Assembly (NCBI RefSeq): GCF_029323795.1
Contig: NZ_CP119758.1
Span: 1,612,001 to 1,676,000, forward strand
Length of the DNA stretch: 64,000 nucleotides
Direction: 5' to 3'
DNA from: Zobellia alginiliquefaciens
GTDB lineage: Bacteria; Bacteroidota; Bacteroidia; Flavobacteriales; Flavobacteriaceae
The position numbers were made by a program, and so were the translations under genes. Shown here piece by piece: positions 52,947 through 62,790 of the stretch (its first letter is position 1; every line of letters begins with the position of its first letter). A model generated the notes under the pieces. That model did not search any database. It was not told the DNA's origin and was given only the letters and a program-made list of their open reading frames with translations.

Positions 52947-55180
52947 GTAAACAGATTAACGTTGCCCTTATTGGGAACCCAAATACTGGTAAAACTTCAG
53001 TGTTTAACCAACTTACAGGCCTTAACCAAAAGGTAGGTAATTATCCGGGTATTACCGTTGAGAAAAAAGAGGGTATTTGTAAACTTCCCAGAGGCGTAAA
53101 AGCACACATATTAGATTTACCGGGCACCTATAGTTTAAACACCACTTCTTTAGATGAGAGTGTGGCTGTTGAACTTTTACTGAATAAAAATGACAAGAAC
53201 CACCCAGATGTAGCCGTTGTTGTCTCGGATGTGGAAAATTTAAAACGGAACCTACTTTTATTTACTCAGATAAAAGACCTTAAGATACCGGCAATACTGG
53301 TCATTAATATGGCAGACCGTATGTCCCGTAAAGGTATTTCGGTAGATATTCCACTTTTAGAGGAAAAATTGAATACTAAAATTGCCTTGGTAAGTACAAG
53401 AAAAGGCATTGGCATAGATAAGCTCAAAGAATTTATTGCCAACTACAAAAGTCTCTCCACAGAACAGAATGTTGATATTAAGGTCATAGACCCAGGTTAT
53501 TTTAAAAAATTAAAAGACGCTTTTCCTAATGAGGACCTCTATAAATTATGGCTTGTAATTACGCAAGACGTAAACTTTATGCCCATTGAGAAAACGCTGT
53601 TTAAAGATGCCGCGTCTTTTGCGACCAAATCTAAATCTGAGTTAAAGCGCTTACAACAGAAAGAAACTATTCTAAGGTACCAGTTTATAAACGGTATTTT
53701 AAAGGAAACTTACAAAGTGGATATGGCCGCCGCCAAAGGCTTTAGAGCTTCCTTGGACAAAATTCTGACCCACAAGGTGTTTGGTTATGTCATTTTCTTT
53801 GCCATTCTCTTAGTCATTTTTCAAGGTATTTATGAGTGGAGCGGTTACCCACAGGATTTGATAGAGACGTTCTTTGCCTCCGCAAGCTCTTGGGTAAAAG
53901 ATACCTTGCCCGCCGGAGTGTTTACTAATCTCATTGCCGAAGGTATTTTAGCAGGAATAGGCGGTATTGCCATGTTCGTTCCCCAAATTGCCTTTTTATT
54001 CTTATTCATTTCCCTACTGGAAGAAACAGGGTATATGAGCCGCGTAGTATTCTTAATGGACCGCCTCATGCGTCCATTTGGATTAAGCGGAAAAAGTGTC
54101 GTTCCCTTAATGTCAGGAACGGCCTGTGCCATACCCGCAGTAATGGCCACCCGAACTATTGAAAACTGGAAGGAAAGACTCATAACCATACTGGTCACGC
54201 CTTTTACCACTTGTTCGGCACGGCTACCTATTTACATTATTATCATTGCTTTGGTGATTCCTGAAGGCGACTTTCTAGGTTTTGGCTATAAAGCCTTGAC
54301 CTTAATGCTTCTTTACCTACTGGGGTTTGGAGCAGCTATTATATCAGCTTTAATATTGAACAAAATATTAAAAATTAAAGGGCGCTCATTTTTTGTGGTA
54401 GAAATGCCCAACTATAAATTACCATTACCCAAAAACGTAGCTTATACCGTTTGGGAAAAGACCAAAAGTTTTGTTTTGGGAGCGGGTAAAATAATACTGG
54501 CGATTTCCGTTGTACTTTGGTTTTTAGGCTCTAACGGTTTTTCCGATGATTATAAAAATGCCGATGAGATTGTAACAAGTCGTATTGAAACCGAAGGATT
54601 TTCGGATTTCAATCAAGAAAGTATCCAAAACGAGCTTTCCGATTATGAAGCTGCTTTAAACGACAGTATTCAGTCTAACGTGTACGCCATAAACCAGAAC
54701 GCTCTTACCGATTCCTTAATCCAAAAGAAAAGGTCGCTTCAAGAGAAAGCGGTGAGTCAAGAAATTTCTAGCTATAAACTTGAGAATTCATATATGGGCT
54801 ATATGGGTAAAGCTATAGAACCTATCGTACATCCATTAGGCTATGATTGGAAAATTGGAATCGCAGTCCTAACCTCATTCGCTGCACGTGAAGTTTTTGT
54901 GGGCACACTGGCCACAATTTATAGTGTTGGTAGTGATGAGGAGCAGACCATTCAAAACCGAATGGCCGCAGAGGTAAACCCTAAAACTAAAAAACCATTG
55001 TTCAACTTGGCATCGGGAATTTCGTTATTGTTATTTTATGCCTTTGCCATGCAATGTATGAGCACCTTAGCCGTAGTAAAACGAGAAACGAATACTTGGA
55101 AATGGCCAGCCGCACAATTGGTATTTATGAGTTCTTTTGCCTATATTGTTGCTTTGGCCGCCTATCAAATATTAAAATAA
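52943..55180 (+). CDS. feoB: FeoB ferrous iron transporter
   Basis: Inner-membrane Fe(II) importer with a cytosolic GTPase domain. 745 residues. G1 GNPNTGKTS (10-18), switch I region NYPGITVEKK, G3 DLPGTYSL, NMADR (G4, about 125-129). A short FeoB-type spacer is followed by about 8-10 transmembrane helices with two gate domains (FVPQIAFLFLFISLLEETGYMSRVVFLMDRLMRPFGLSGKSVVPLMSGTACAIPAVMATRTI, about 345-410, and the second at about 620-680). An extra polar insertion around 535-620 between helices is seen in Bacteroidota FeoB. Co-transcribed with feoA and a Cys-rich partner. Confidence 0.96.
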   Translation: MSKQINVALIGNPNTGKTSVFNQLTGLNQKVGNYPGITVEKKEGICKLPRGVKAHILDLPGTYSLNTTSLDESVAVELLLNKNDKNHPDVAVVVSDVENLKRNLLLFTQIKDLKIPAILVINMADRMSRKGISVDIPLLEEKLNTKIALVSTRKGIGIDKLKEFIANYKSLSTEQNVDIKVIDPGYFKKLKDAFPNEDLYKLWLVITQDVNFMPIEKTLFKDAASFATKSKSELKRLQQKETILRYQFINGILKETYKVDMAAAKGFRASLDKILTHKVFGYVIFFAILLVIFQGIYEWSGYPQDLIETFFASASSWVKDTLPAGVFTNLIAEGILAGIGGIAMFVPQIAFLFLFISLLEETGYMSRVVFLMDRLMRPFGLSGKSVVPLMSGTACAIPAVMATRTIENWKERLITILVTPFTTCSARLPIYIIIIALVIPEGDFLGFGYKALTLMLLYLLGFGAAIISALILNKILKIKGRSFFVVEMPNYKLPLPKNVAYTVWEKTKSFVLGAGKIILAISVVLWFLGSNGFSDDYKNADEIVTSRIETEGFSDFNQESIQNELSDYEAALNDSIQSNVYAINQNALTDSLIQKKRSLQEKAVSQEISSYKLENSYMGYMGKAIEPIVHPLGYDWKIGIAVLTSFAAREVFVGTLATIYSVGSDEEQTIQNRMAAEVNPKTKKPLFNLASGISLLLFYAFAMQCMSTLAVVKRETNTWKWPAAQLVFMSSFAYIVALAAYQILK

Positions 55181-55181
55181 A

Positions 55182-55331
55182 ATGAGCATGATTCAACCCA
55201 TATTGGTTTACATTATTTTAGCTGTTGCAGTTGGGTATTTGGTAAAAAAATTCTTTCTGCCCAAAGCATTGTTCGCTAGCAAAAAAGGAAACGGTAAAGA
55301 TTGCGGACAAGATGGCTGTGGTTGCCACTAA
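55182..55331 (+). CDS. FeoB-associated Cys-rich membrane protein
   Basis: 49-residue protein, ATG one base after the feoB stop. One helix (IQPILVYIILAVAVGYLV, about 4-21) followed by a basic segment and a C-terminal CGQDGCGCH, matching the short FeoB-associated Cys-rich proteins (FeoC-like position, unrelated fold). It may bind iron or an Fe-S centre and tune FeoB. Too short for most gene callers, but spacing and composition are convincing. Confidence 0.88.
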   Translation: MSMIQPILVYIILAVAVGYLVKKFFLPKALFASKKGNGKDCGQDGCGCH

Positions 55332-55505
55332 CAACCGCAATCATGCGTATTCAAACAGCAATGGATTTGCAAAACTTCAGAATTAAATTCATTTGCGATG
55401 TAAGTATTTTCGTTAATAAAAGGATAAATTGGTATTAAATAAATCAAAAAAGATGCGTTTACTTCAATTGCAATCGCTTTTTTTGAATAGCCATTAGTTA
55501 TCAAT

Positions 55506-57044
55506 ATGCCAAAAGTCTTTGTTCATACCCTCATCTTCTTCCTATTCTTTACTTCGGCACAACATGCCCAAAGCTTAAGCTCTACTATTGTAGATTCCGT
55601 TTCTAAAAAACCTGTGCCCTACGCTACCGTGCAGTTAAACAATAGAGGTATGATTACCAATGAAGAGGGGAAGTTCAAATTCTTGCTGAACGATGCTGTA
55701 GAAGCTTCCGACACACTTTTTGTTTCTTGTATTGGCTATGAGTCCATAGGGAAGCCCATTTCCGAGTTTACGGATAGCCTAATTTATCTTAAACCAAAGG
55801 CTATAGAGCTTAGGGAAGTTATCGTATCCAACAAAAACTATACGCCTAAGGAAATTATTGAACTTGTAGAAGATAATATTGAGAAGAACTACATCACGGA
55901 TTTTTCTAAAAAACGGTTGTTCCTTAGGGAAACCTACCAGAACAATATTATAAAAACCGAGTATCAGATCAAGAAATCTACGATTGATGCTTTCAACAAA
56001 AATTTCTTGGATAGTGTGATTCAATCCATACCTAAAAACAACATTTATTACACAGAAATGCTGGGCGACCTCTATGGTGCCGATGATGCGGATGAACAAA
56101 AGCTAGATCTTATTAAAGCATCAGAACTGTATGATAAAAGCAAAGAGCTAGATGTAGAGCTGTTAGAGGAAAAGTTCAATAAAATTGTAAAGGAAAATAT
56201 TAAGACCGATTCTTATTTTAAGATAAAATCCGGATTGTTCGGCACTAAAGTAGATGCTGATGACATGGGCGAAATCTTTAAAGAGGAAATAGATTCTACA
56301 GATGTGGCTGCCCTTAACGAACGCCTTGAAGAGGAAAAAAAGAGCAAAGAAGAGCGAAGGGAATTCTTTCTGGAATACAAGCGTAAAACACTGGGCAACC
56401 TTTTTGAAAACCTCCCGATTTTTGACGATTCCGACTATAACGTGCTGTTCAAACCCAGACGCTATGACCTCATCCTAGAAAACTATACCTATTTAGGAGA
56501 CCAGGCCGTATATGTCATCAGTTTTGTTCCAGACGGCTCACCCGAATATGGTGGTACCCTTTATATAAATTCAGATGATTTTGCACTAATCCGAATGGAT
56601 TTTGAGAATACTGAATCGCTTAGAGACTTTAAACTATTAGGTGTCTCCGTGAACGAATATTTAGCAAAAGGGAGCATTCTTTTTGATAAGGGTCCCGATC
56701 AAAAGTACCACCTGCGCTACTACAATGTAATTAAAGGTATCCGAGCTGGAATTAAAAGACCCTTGACCATTATTGAAAAGAACAAAAACGTGAAGGGCAG
56801 GCGCAAGCAAAATGAGTTGGCGTTAAAAGTAGATGCTGCTTTTGGTAATATCAACCGGTATGAACTTATAGTTTTTGACGAGGAACCCATTAATTCAGGT
56901 CAGTTTGAAGCCTTTAAGGAAAAGACCGGTGTTCTCCCAACCTATATGCCAGATTACGACCCCAACTTTTGGAAAGGTCATGACATTATAGAACCCAATC
57001 AGGCCATAAAAGAATTCACTTCAGAAATCCAACCTGATAACTAG
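55506..57044 (+). CDS. CarboxypepD_reg-like domain protein, exported
   Basis: 512 residues with a signal peptide (VFVHTLIFFLFFTSAQHAQS). Immediately after it, a carboxypeptidase regulatory-like domain at about 24-90 (SSTIVDSVSKKPVPYATVQLNNRGMITNEEGKF), similar to the N-terminus of SusC-type proteins, but no plug or barrel. The remainder (about 95-512) is a mixed alpha/beta region with a Glu-rich helical stretch (about 250-290) and a beta-rich end; it resembles Bacteroidota periplasmic CarboxypepD_reg-like proteins of unknown role. The gene ends in a CTAG shared with the convergent neighbour. Confidence 0.72.
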   Translation: MPKVFVHTLIFFLFFTSAQHAQSLSSTIVDSVSKKPVPYATVQLNNRGMITNEEGKFKFLLNDAVEASDTLFVSCIGYESIGKPISEFTDSLIYLKPKAIELREVIVSNKNYTPKEIIELVEDNIEKNYITDFSKKRLFLRETYQNNIIKTEYQIKKSTIDAFNKNFLDSVIQSIPKNNIYYTEMLGDLYGADDADEQKLDLIKASELYDKSKELDVELLEEKFNKIVKENIKTDSYFKIKSGLFGTKVDADDMGEIFKEEIDSTDVAALNERLEEEKKSKEERREFFLEYKRKTLGNLFENLPIFDDSDYNVLFKPRRYDLILENYTYLGDQAVYVISFVPDGSPEYGGTLYINSDDFALIRMDFENTESLRDFKLLGVSVNEYLAKGSILFDKGPDQKYHLRYYNVIKGIRAGIKRPLTIIEKNKNVKGRRKQNELALKVDAAFGNINRYELIVFDEEPINSGQFEAFKEKTGVLPTYMPDYDPNFWKGHDIIEPNQAIKEFTSEIQPDN

Positions 57045-57427
57045 ACAAGGTTATTTATAAAGCTATACAACAATAGCCCCCAACCACATACCAATAACAA
57101 CCCTCCAAGTGGCGTTATGGGTCCTAGGAAACGTAATTTCTTTCCTTTTGCCGAGCTGATGACCAAAGCATATATACTAAAAGAAAACAAAAACGTACCA
57201 ATTGCAAAGCAGTAGACCATGTATTGCTGATACGCAGCGTTCATATTAAGATTGAACCCAACTACCAACAATATCATTGCGTGATACATTTGGTATTTAA
57301 CTCCAGTTTCAAAACTTTTAAGCTGCTCTTCAGAAAGTAACTTCTTTAAAGCGTGAGCACCAAAAGCGCCGAAAATTACAGCCAAAAGACCGTATAATGC
57401 ACCTAAAACCTGAGCCAATAGAACCAT
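57041..57427 (-). CDS. DUF423 membrane protein
   Basis: 128 residues, four hydrophobic helices, with the family start LGALYGLLAVIFGAFGAHALKKLL and the pattern FETGVKYQMYHAMILLVVG. Function not known (YgdD-like family). Its stop overlaps the stop of the convergent upstream-numbered gene within the palindrome CTAG (57041-57044). A promoter is visible upstream. Confidence 0.9.
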   Translation of the reverse strand: MVLLAQVLGALYGLLAVIFGAFGAHALKKLLSEEQLKSFETGVKYQMYHAMILLVVGFNLNMNAAYQQYMVYCFAIGTFLFSFSIYALVISSAKGKKLRFLGPITPLGGLLLVCGWGLLLYSFINNLV

Positions 57428-57441
57428 AAAACAATTTTAAG

Positions 57442-57472
57442 CAAAGGTACACCTTGGCACTACTAAAAACAA
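57442..57472 (-). promoter_or_regulatory. Promoter of the DUF423 gene
   Basis: Minus-strand TTG (57472-57470), 20 bases, TACCTTTG (57449-57442), 15 bp before the ATG at 57427; close to consensus with a very short leader. Confidence 0.6.
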
Positions 57473-57524
57473 AGAGCCGCCCAATAGATGAGCGGCTCCC
57501 TAGTTTATACATTTAAATATCTAC

Positions 57525-57893
57525 TTACTCTTTGTCATCATAGAAAAACTGTTCTTTTACAATTTTACCATCCTGAACTTCGTATACGGCTATTTCGGAC
57601 ATGGTTGAACGCTGCCCAGATGGTTTATGTGTCGTATCCATGGTAAACTTTACCGAAAACCAATTGTCTGCCACTACCGGATCTGACGCCTTACTACTGT
57701 GGACTTCAAAGTTTTCCTGCCACCACTCACCCTTTTTCTTAATCCCCTCAAAACCCTCAACGTAAGCACCTTCCGCTTTACCGTCGTTCTCGATACTTAC
57801 TATTTTATCACTGTACAATTCCTGATACGGTTTTTCAAAATCCCCTTCATTGCACCAAGCCACTAATTTAGAGGCAATTTCGTTTGTTTCCAT
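57525..57893 (-). CDS. NTF2/SnoaL-like domain protein
   Basis: 122 residues from ATG 57893; a 13-residue upstream extension (MLYFVGIINKQTI) is not family-like. Sequence METNEIASKLVAWCNEGDFEKPYQELYSDKIVSIE, MDTTHKPSGQRSTMSEIAVYEVQDGKIVKEQFFYD fits the cone-shaped SnoaL/NTF2-like fold used by many small enzymes and ligand-binding proteins. No active-site residues can be assigned, no operon partner. Confidence 0.85.
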   Translation of the reverse strand: METNEIASKLVAWCNEGDFEKPYQELYSDKIVSIENDGKAEGAYVEGFEGIKKKGEWWQENFEVHSSKASDPVVADNWFSVKFTMDTTHKPSGQRSTMSEIAVYEVQDGKIVKEQFFYDDKE

Positions 57894-58025
57894 GATTGTT
57901 TGTTTATTGATTATCCCAACAAAATACAACACATTCCCCTGAATAACAAAGGACTGCAGATAATTTAAAAAGAAATTAATATGATGTGTAAAGCAAAATA
58001 CGAATAAAGAACAGCCTCTAGCCTT

Positions 58026-58457
58026 CTAGTTCGGCTCAACACTTAATTTGCTCGAAAGTAAATCAAACAACTGCTGCGTATCCGTAGAGTCTTTTAGATT
58101 GATAAAGAGCTTTAATGAATCGTGGTGGACAATTTTTATTTTTTGATTCTCAAAATTATCAACGTAGACATATACTTTTTTATCGGTAAGGGAATCTCTA
58201 AATTCTTGAAAAATACCTTTTTCCTTATCAAAGGCCGAAAAGCCATTAAGGCGTACCATGGGTGGAACTTTCTCAACAAAATCTACACTGTCCAAAGCCG
58301 AAAAAGGCACTTCCTGCAAATAAAAGCCAGATAGCACTTTTAGCCCGGCCGCATCTGTTTTTGTCCAATTTTTAAAATGAAGAACAAAGGCACAAAGACA
58401 AATAATTACCGTGACCACGATCATAACATTCCATAATAGATGTCCTTTTTTCTTCAT
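58026..58457 (-). CDS. Small membrane-anchored protein of unknown function
   Basis: 143 residues. One N-terminal helix (about 7-26, LLWNVMIVVTVIICLCAFVLHF) and a soluble part about 30-143 rich in Phe/Lys/Asp with FSAFDKEKGIFQEFRD and LKLFINLKDSTDTQQLFDLLSSKL. The latter looks like a short alpha/beta domain. Family not recognised. No close neighbour in the same direction. Upstream gap of 228 bp holds nothing recognised. Confidence 0.6.
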   Translation of the reverse strand: MKKKGHLLWNVMIVVTVIICLCAFVLHFKNWTKTDAAGLKVLSGFYLQEVPFSALDSVDFVEKVPPMVRLNGFSAFDKEKGIFQEFRDSLTDKKVYVYVDNFENQKIKIVHHDSLKLFINLKDSTDTQQLFDLLSSKLSVEPN

Positions 58458-58685
58458 ATCACTGCTAATTTCTCATTTTGAAGATTGATGAGCGATTACT
58501 ATCCCTACCAATTACTCTATGAACGTACAAAAATGACGAAAATTTCCGATAGCGCTTAAAATTTTATTCACAGAGGCATTTCCAACTTGCGAAGACCTCA
58601 ATATATACCTAATTTAGATATCTTGTTAAACACAATCGCAAAACTCTTGCGCTTTTGAACCATTAAACCTACATACTTCAAATAT

Positions 58686-61319
58686 ATGACCCAAAGCACC
58701 AAAGAAAACAAAAGGTTAGAAGACCATTATAGCAAAAAAAAAGATTGGCTTAAATGGGGCCCTTACCTCAGTGAACGGCAATGGGGAACCGTACGGGAAG
58801 ATTACAGTCCAAATGGTGACGCTTGGAACTATCTGCCGCACGACCACGCTCGTAGTAGAACCTATCGCTGGGGAGAAGACGGTATTGCCGGTATTTCCGA
58901 TCGCTATTGTAACATCTGTTTTTCTGTGGCTCTTTGGAACGGGAAAGACCCCATATTAAAAGAACGGTTATACGGATTAACCGGTCCGCAAGGTAACCAT
59001 GGAGAAGATGTTAAGGAGCTCTATTACTATTTAGAAAATACGCCTTCTCATTCATACATGAAGCATTTGTACAAGTATCCCCAAAATGAATTTCCATACA
59101 ATAAGTTGGTAGCGGAAAACCAAAAAAGGGGCAAGAGCGATGATGAATACGAACTCTTGGATACCGGTATTTTTGATAAGAACGAATATTTTGATGTACA
59201 TACCGAATATGCCAAAGCCAGCGAAGAAGATATTTTAGTAAAAATATCGGTCAGTAATCGTGGCCCTAAAAAAGCGTTGGCCGTTGTTTTACCTACTTTA
59301 TGGATCCGTAATTTTTGGAGTTTCACAGGAATGGAAGAAATGCCTTCCATCAAAAAGCAAGGAACTAAAAAGAAACCCTATCTAGCGGTTGATCATAGCT
59401 ACGTGGGCAAATACAATCTGTATTTTGACACACCTTCAAGAATTCTTCTCACGGAGAACGAAACCAATATGGAGCGTATTTATAACGGTAAGAACGACCA
59501 TCCGTATAAAAAAGACCTCTTTCACGATGCTGTTATAGAAAATGATTTTAAGCTGGCAGAAAAAAAGAAGCAAGGCACGAAATCTGCCCCTATGTATGAG
59601 CTAAATATTCCTGCCGGAGAGACCCAAATAATTAGGCTTAGACTTTCGGCGGAAGACATTAACTCTCCCATTGATGATACTTTTGATGCTATTTTTGAAG
59701 AAAGAATAGCAGAGTCTAATTCCTTTTTAGATACGGTAACCGAAAAATCCTCGGAAGAAGAACGGGAAATACAGAAACAAGCATTTGCAGGTCTATTATG
59801 GACCAAACAATATTACAACTATGAAGTTGAGCAATGGCTAGAAGGAGATCCTAATACGTCTCCGCCAAAAGAGCGGTGGCACGGCAGAAACAATTCATGG
59901 ACGGCCTTCCGAAACCATGATATACTATCAATGCCAGACGCTTGGGAGTATCCGTGGTTCGCGGCATGGGACTCTGCCTTTCACTGTGTTACATTCTCAA
60001 TGGTAGATCATGAATTTGCCAAAAAGCAACTGTTGCTCTTTACCAAAGAATGGTATATGGCCGCAAACGGACAAATTCCTGCATATGAGTGGAATTTTAG
60101 CGATGTAAACCCACCTGTGCAGGCTTGGGCCGCCATTCAGATTTACCAAATGGAGCAGCGTAAAACAGGTAAAGGCGACCTAAAGTTCTTAAAACGGATG
60201 TTCAATAAACTGGCGCTTAATTTCACTTGGTGGGTAAACCGGGAGGATAGCGCAAGTAATAACGTTTTCCAAGGAGGCTTTTTAGGTCTCGACAATATTG
60301 GTGTTTTTGATCGCAGCAATGGTGTGCCCGGAGGCGGCATACTGGAACAGGTTGATGGTACCTCATGGATGGCGCTCTATTGTTTGAACATGTTGGAAAT
60401 TGCCCTGGAAATTGCGTTAGACGATGATACCTTTGAAGATATGGCTATAAAATACTTCGGCCATTTTGTCTTCATAGCCGAAGCCCTAAACAAAATAACC
60501 GAAGACTCTATGAGTTCTTGGGATGAAAAAGAAGGGTTTTTCTATGATAAGCTAATCCTACCCAATGGTGAAAAAATACCGATTAAAGTACGGTCTATTT
60601 CCGGATTGCTTTCTTTGACCGCGGTATTGAATATTAGAAAAGGTTGTTTGGAGAAATTACCACGATTTAAATCGAGTATGGAGTGGTACCGTACGTACCG
60701 TATGGAACGTCAGAAATACCAGGTTATTGAAGAATATGGTCCTGAAAATGATGTTTTACTATCGCTTGTACCCAGAGAAAGACTTGACATTTTAATGCAG
60801 AGCATTCTTGATGAATCAGAGTTTTTGGCAGAGCATGGCATTCGCTCATTATCCAAAGAGCATGAAAATAAATATGAAGTTGAAATAAATGGGGATATGT
60901 ACGGAATAAACTATGAACCTGCAGAATCTTCAACGGATTTATTCGGTGGAAATTCCAATTGGAGAGGACCTATTTGGATGCCAATGAACTATCTTTTCAT
61001 CAGTACATTTAAAGAATATCATAATTATTTTGGCGATAATTTAAAATACGCTTATCCAACAGGAAGTGATAATAAACTGAACCTAAAAGAGATAGCTTTC
61101 GAGATTAGCAAAAGACTAATCGGTATTTTTCAACAGGACTCTGAAGGAAAGCGTCCTGTAAATTTATTGGAAGAAAAGTTTTATACTGACAAATATTTTA
61201 AAGATTTAATTTTGTTTTATGAATATTTTGATGGAAACAATGGTCGTGGTGTGGGAGCTTCTCACCAAACAGGCTGGACAGCTTTAGTGGCAAATTTAAT
61301 TGAAGAGATAAACAGGTAA
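58686..61319 (+). CDS. GH63-like glucosidase
   Basis: 877 residues, no signal peptide, so cytosolic. (alpha/alpha)6-barrel glycosidase related to mannosyl-oligosaccharide glucosidase/GH63 family: N-terminal WGPYLSERQWGTVREDYSPNGDAWNYLPHDHARSRTYRWGEDGIAG (about 25-70), a beta-sandwich region about 75-330, and the catalytic barrel about 360-877 with WHGRNNSWTAFRNHDILSMPDAWEYPWFAAWDSAFH (about 398-433) and GQIPAYEWNFSDVNPPVQAWA (about 463-483), ending NWRGPIWMPMNYLFI and GASHQTGWTALVANLI. Probably an alpha-glucosidase, or a glucosylglycerate-hydrolase-like enzyme. Stands alone, 228 bp after the preceding (divergent) gene. Confidence 0.85.
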   Translation: MTQSTKENKRLEDHYSKKKDWLKWGPYLSERQWGTVREDYSPNGDAWNYLPHDHARSRTYRWGEDGIAGISDRYCNICFSVALWNGKDPILKERLYGLTGPQGNHGEDVKELYYYLENTPSHSYMKHLYKYPQNEFPYNKLVAENQKRGKSDDEYELLDTGIFDKNEYFDVHTEYAKASEEDILVKISVSNRGPKKALAVVLPTLWIRNFWSFTGMEEMPSIKKQGTKKKPYLAVDHSYVGKYNLYFDTPSRILLTENETNMERIYNGKNDHPYKKDLFHDAVIENDFKLAEKKKQGTKSAPMYELNIPAGETQIIRLRLSAEDINSPIDDTFDAIFEERIAESNSFLDTVTEKSSEEEREIQKQAFAGLLWTKQYYNYEVEQWLEGDPNTSPPKERWHGRNNSWTAFRNHDILSMPDAWEYPWFAAWDSAFHCVTFSMVDHEFAKKQLLLFTKEWYMAANGQIPAYEWNFSDVNPPVQAWAAIQIYQMEQRKTGKGDLKFLKRMFNKLALNFTWWVNREDSASNNVFQGGFLGLDNIGVFDRSNGVPGGGILEQVDGTSWMALYCLNMLEIALEIALDDDTFEDMAIKYFGHFVFIAEALNKITEDSMSSWDEKEGFFYDKLILPNGEKIPIKVRSISGLLSLTAVLNIRKGCLEKLPRFKSSMEWYRTYRMERQKYQVIEEYGPENDVLLSLVPRERLDILMQSILDESEFLAEHGIRSLSKEHENKYEVEINGDMYGINYEPAESSTDLFGGNSNWRGPIWMPMNYLFISTFKEYHNYFGDNLKYAYPTGSDNKLNLKEIAFEISKRLIGIFQQDSEGKRPVNLLEEKFYTDKYFKDLILFYEYFDGNNGRGVGASHQTGWTALVANLIEEINR

Positions 61320-61357
61320 CTCACTTTACCGAACGAATCAGCAGCAAACAAATATGA

Positions 61358-62587
61358 TTATACCATAGTTGATTCAACTACAATGGGGCTTTTAATTGTG
61401 AAGGCAAATGTAGCGCCTTCGCCAAGCTCTGATGTAACGGTAACCTTTCCTCCAAGACCTTCAACCACCTTTTTCACCGTAGCTAATCCAATTCCGGTCC
61501 CCTTGTCTCCATATCGGTCTTTCTCCGAAATTACCTCAAAGATTTTAAAAATTTTCTCTTGGTCATCTTTATGTATGCCCGGCCCATTATCTTTTACAAA
61601 AAACTCGTAAAAGCTATCTTGCTCCTTTATTTCAAGTTCTATTTCAATACTAGGCTTATCATTGTACTTTATAGCGTTGGCAATTAGGTTTATCAAAATT
61701 TGCTCAACGGCAACTTTGTTCGCATAAATAGAATCTAAATCGCTATTTATATGTATAGTACATTCCTTTCGACCCCCAAAAAGCTCTTTAATAGTCCTCT
61801 GTAGATCACTCAACATAATTGTGGTCTTATCGTCTATATTAAATTGACCGGATTTGCTATAATCAAGTAATCCGGTAATAAGTTTTTTCAGGGTTTCAGA
61901 AGAGCTTCGTATAAATTCCACAATTTGCTTTCCCTCATCATCCATTTTGGGAGCATAAAAATCACGAAGGCAATTAGATAAGGATATAATATTATTTAAA
62001 GGCGATTTTAAATCATGAGCGGCTACAGCCGCAAAATTATCCAACTCACGGTTAGCTAGTTTTAGTTCATTATTAGCGCTTTCAAGGTTCATTTTACTTT
62101 TCCGTAGCTCCAAAAGATTCATTACCTGATCAGAAAGGATTTTGAGTGCTGCAAGCTGACTCTCGGTAATTTTCTTAGGTTTATTATCAATCACACAAAG
62201 TGTCCCTAGTGGCATACCACTCGCCCCCTTTAAGGTAACACCTGCATAAAAAATAACTCTTGGTTCGCCAACCACTATGGGGTTGTCAAAAAAACGTTCG
62301 TCTTCACGTGCATCCTCTACAACAAGAATATTATCTGCTTCATGAATAGTGTGGCCACAAAAGGAATATTGTCTCTCGGTTTCGCTAACATCCAATCCAT
62401 GTCGCGCTTTAAACCATTGCCGGTCCTTATCCAAAAGTGTAATGACAGATATAGGAGTTCCGCATATTTCAGAAGCTAACAGCACCAAATTGTCATAATC
62501 CTCTTCTAATTCTGTGTCAAGAATAGAGTAAGATTGTAGAAGTGCTAGCCGTTCTGCTTCATTTTCATGATTTTGGGGGGCTATCAT
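61358..62587 (-). CDS. GAF-domain sensor histidine kinase
   Basis: 409-residue soluble kinase. GAF domain at about 25-165 (EEDYDNLVLLASEICGTPISVITLLDKDRQWFKARHGL, YSFCGHTI), a short coiled coil, HisKA with phospho-acceptor His191 in VAAHDLKSPLNNI, and HATPase_c about 275-400 with N box QILINLIANAIKYN, G1 DNGPGIH and G2 GTGIGLA. No transmembrane helix and no response regulator beside it, so an orphan sensor probably reading a cytosolic ligand through GAF. Convergent with the GH63 gene. Confidence 0.92.
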   Translation of the reverse strand: MIAPQNHENEAERLALLQSYSILDTELEEDYDNLVLLASEICGTPISVITLLDKDRQWFKARHGLDVSETERQYSFCGHTIHEADNILVVEDAREDERFFDNPIVVGEPRVIFYAGVTLKGASGMPLGTLCVIDNKPKKITESQLAALKILSDQVMNLLELRKSKMNLESANNELKLANRELDNFAAVAAHDLKSPLNNIISLSNCLRDFYAPKMDDEGKQIVEFIRSSSETLKKLITGLLDYSKSGQFNIDDKTTIMLSDLQRTIKELFGGRKECTIHINSDLDSIYANKVAVEQILINLIANAIKYNDKPSIEIELEIKEQDSFYEFFVKDNGPGIHKDDQEKIFKIFEVISEKDRYGDKGTGIGLATVKKVVEGLGGKVTVTSELGEGATFAFTIKSPIVVESTMV

Positions 62588-62790
62588 AGGATTGGATTTT
62601 CATGGACCAACAATATCAAATAAAGCATCGGTCCTTTATATAAAACGGAGCTCTCCGAATTATCTTGTACACCTTAAAGTTAAAAAATATTGTACAATTA
62701 TTCCTACTTTTAACATAATTGAAGAGATAACAAGCATTAAATCTCCTCCCTTTATAGGTAAAACAATCTTCCTAAACTCCTATATTTAGG

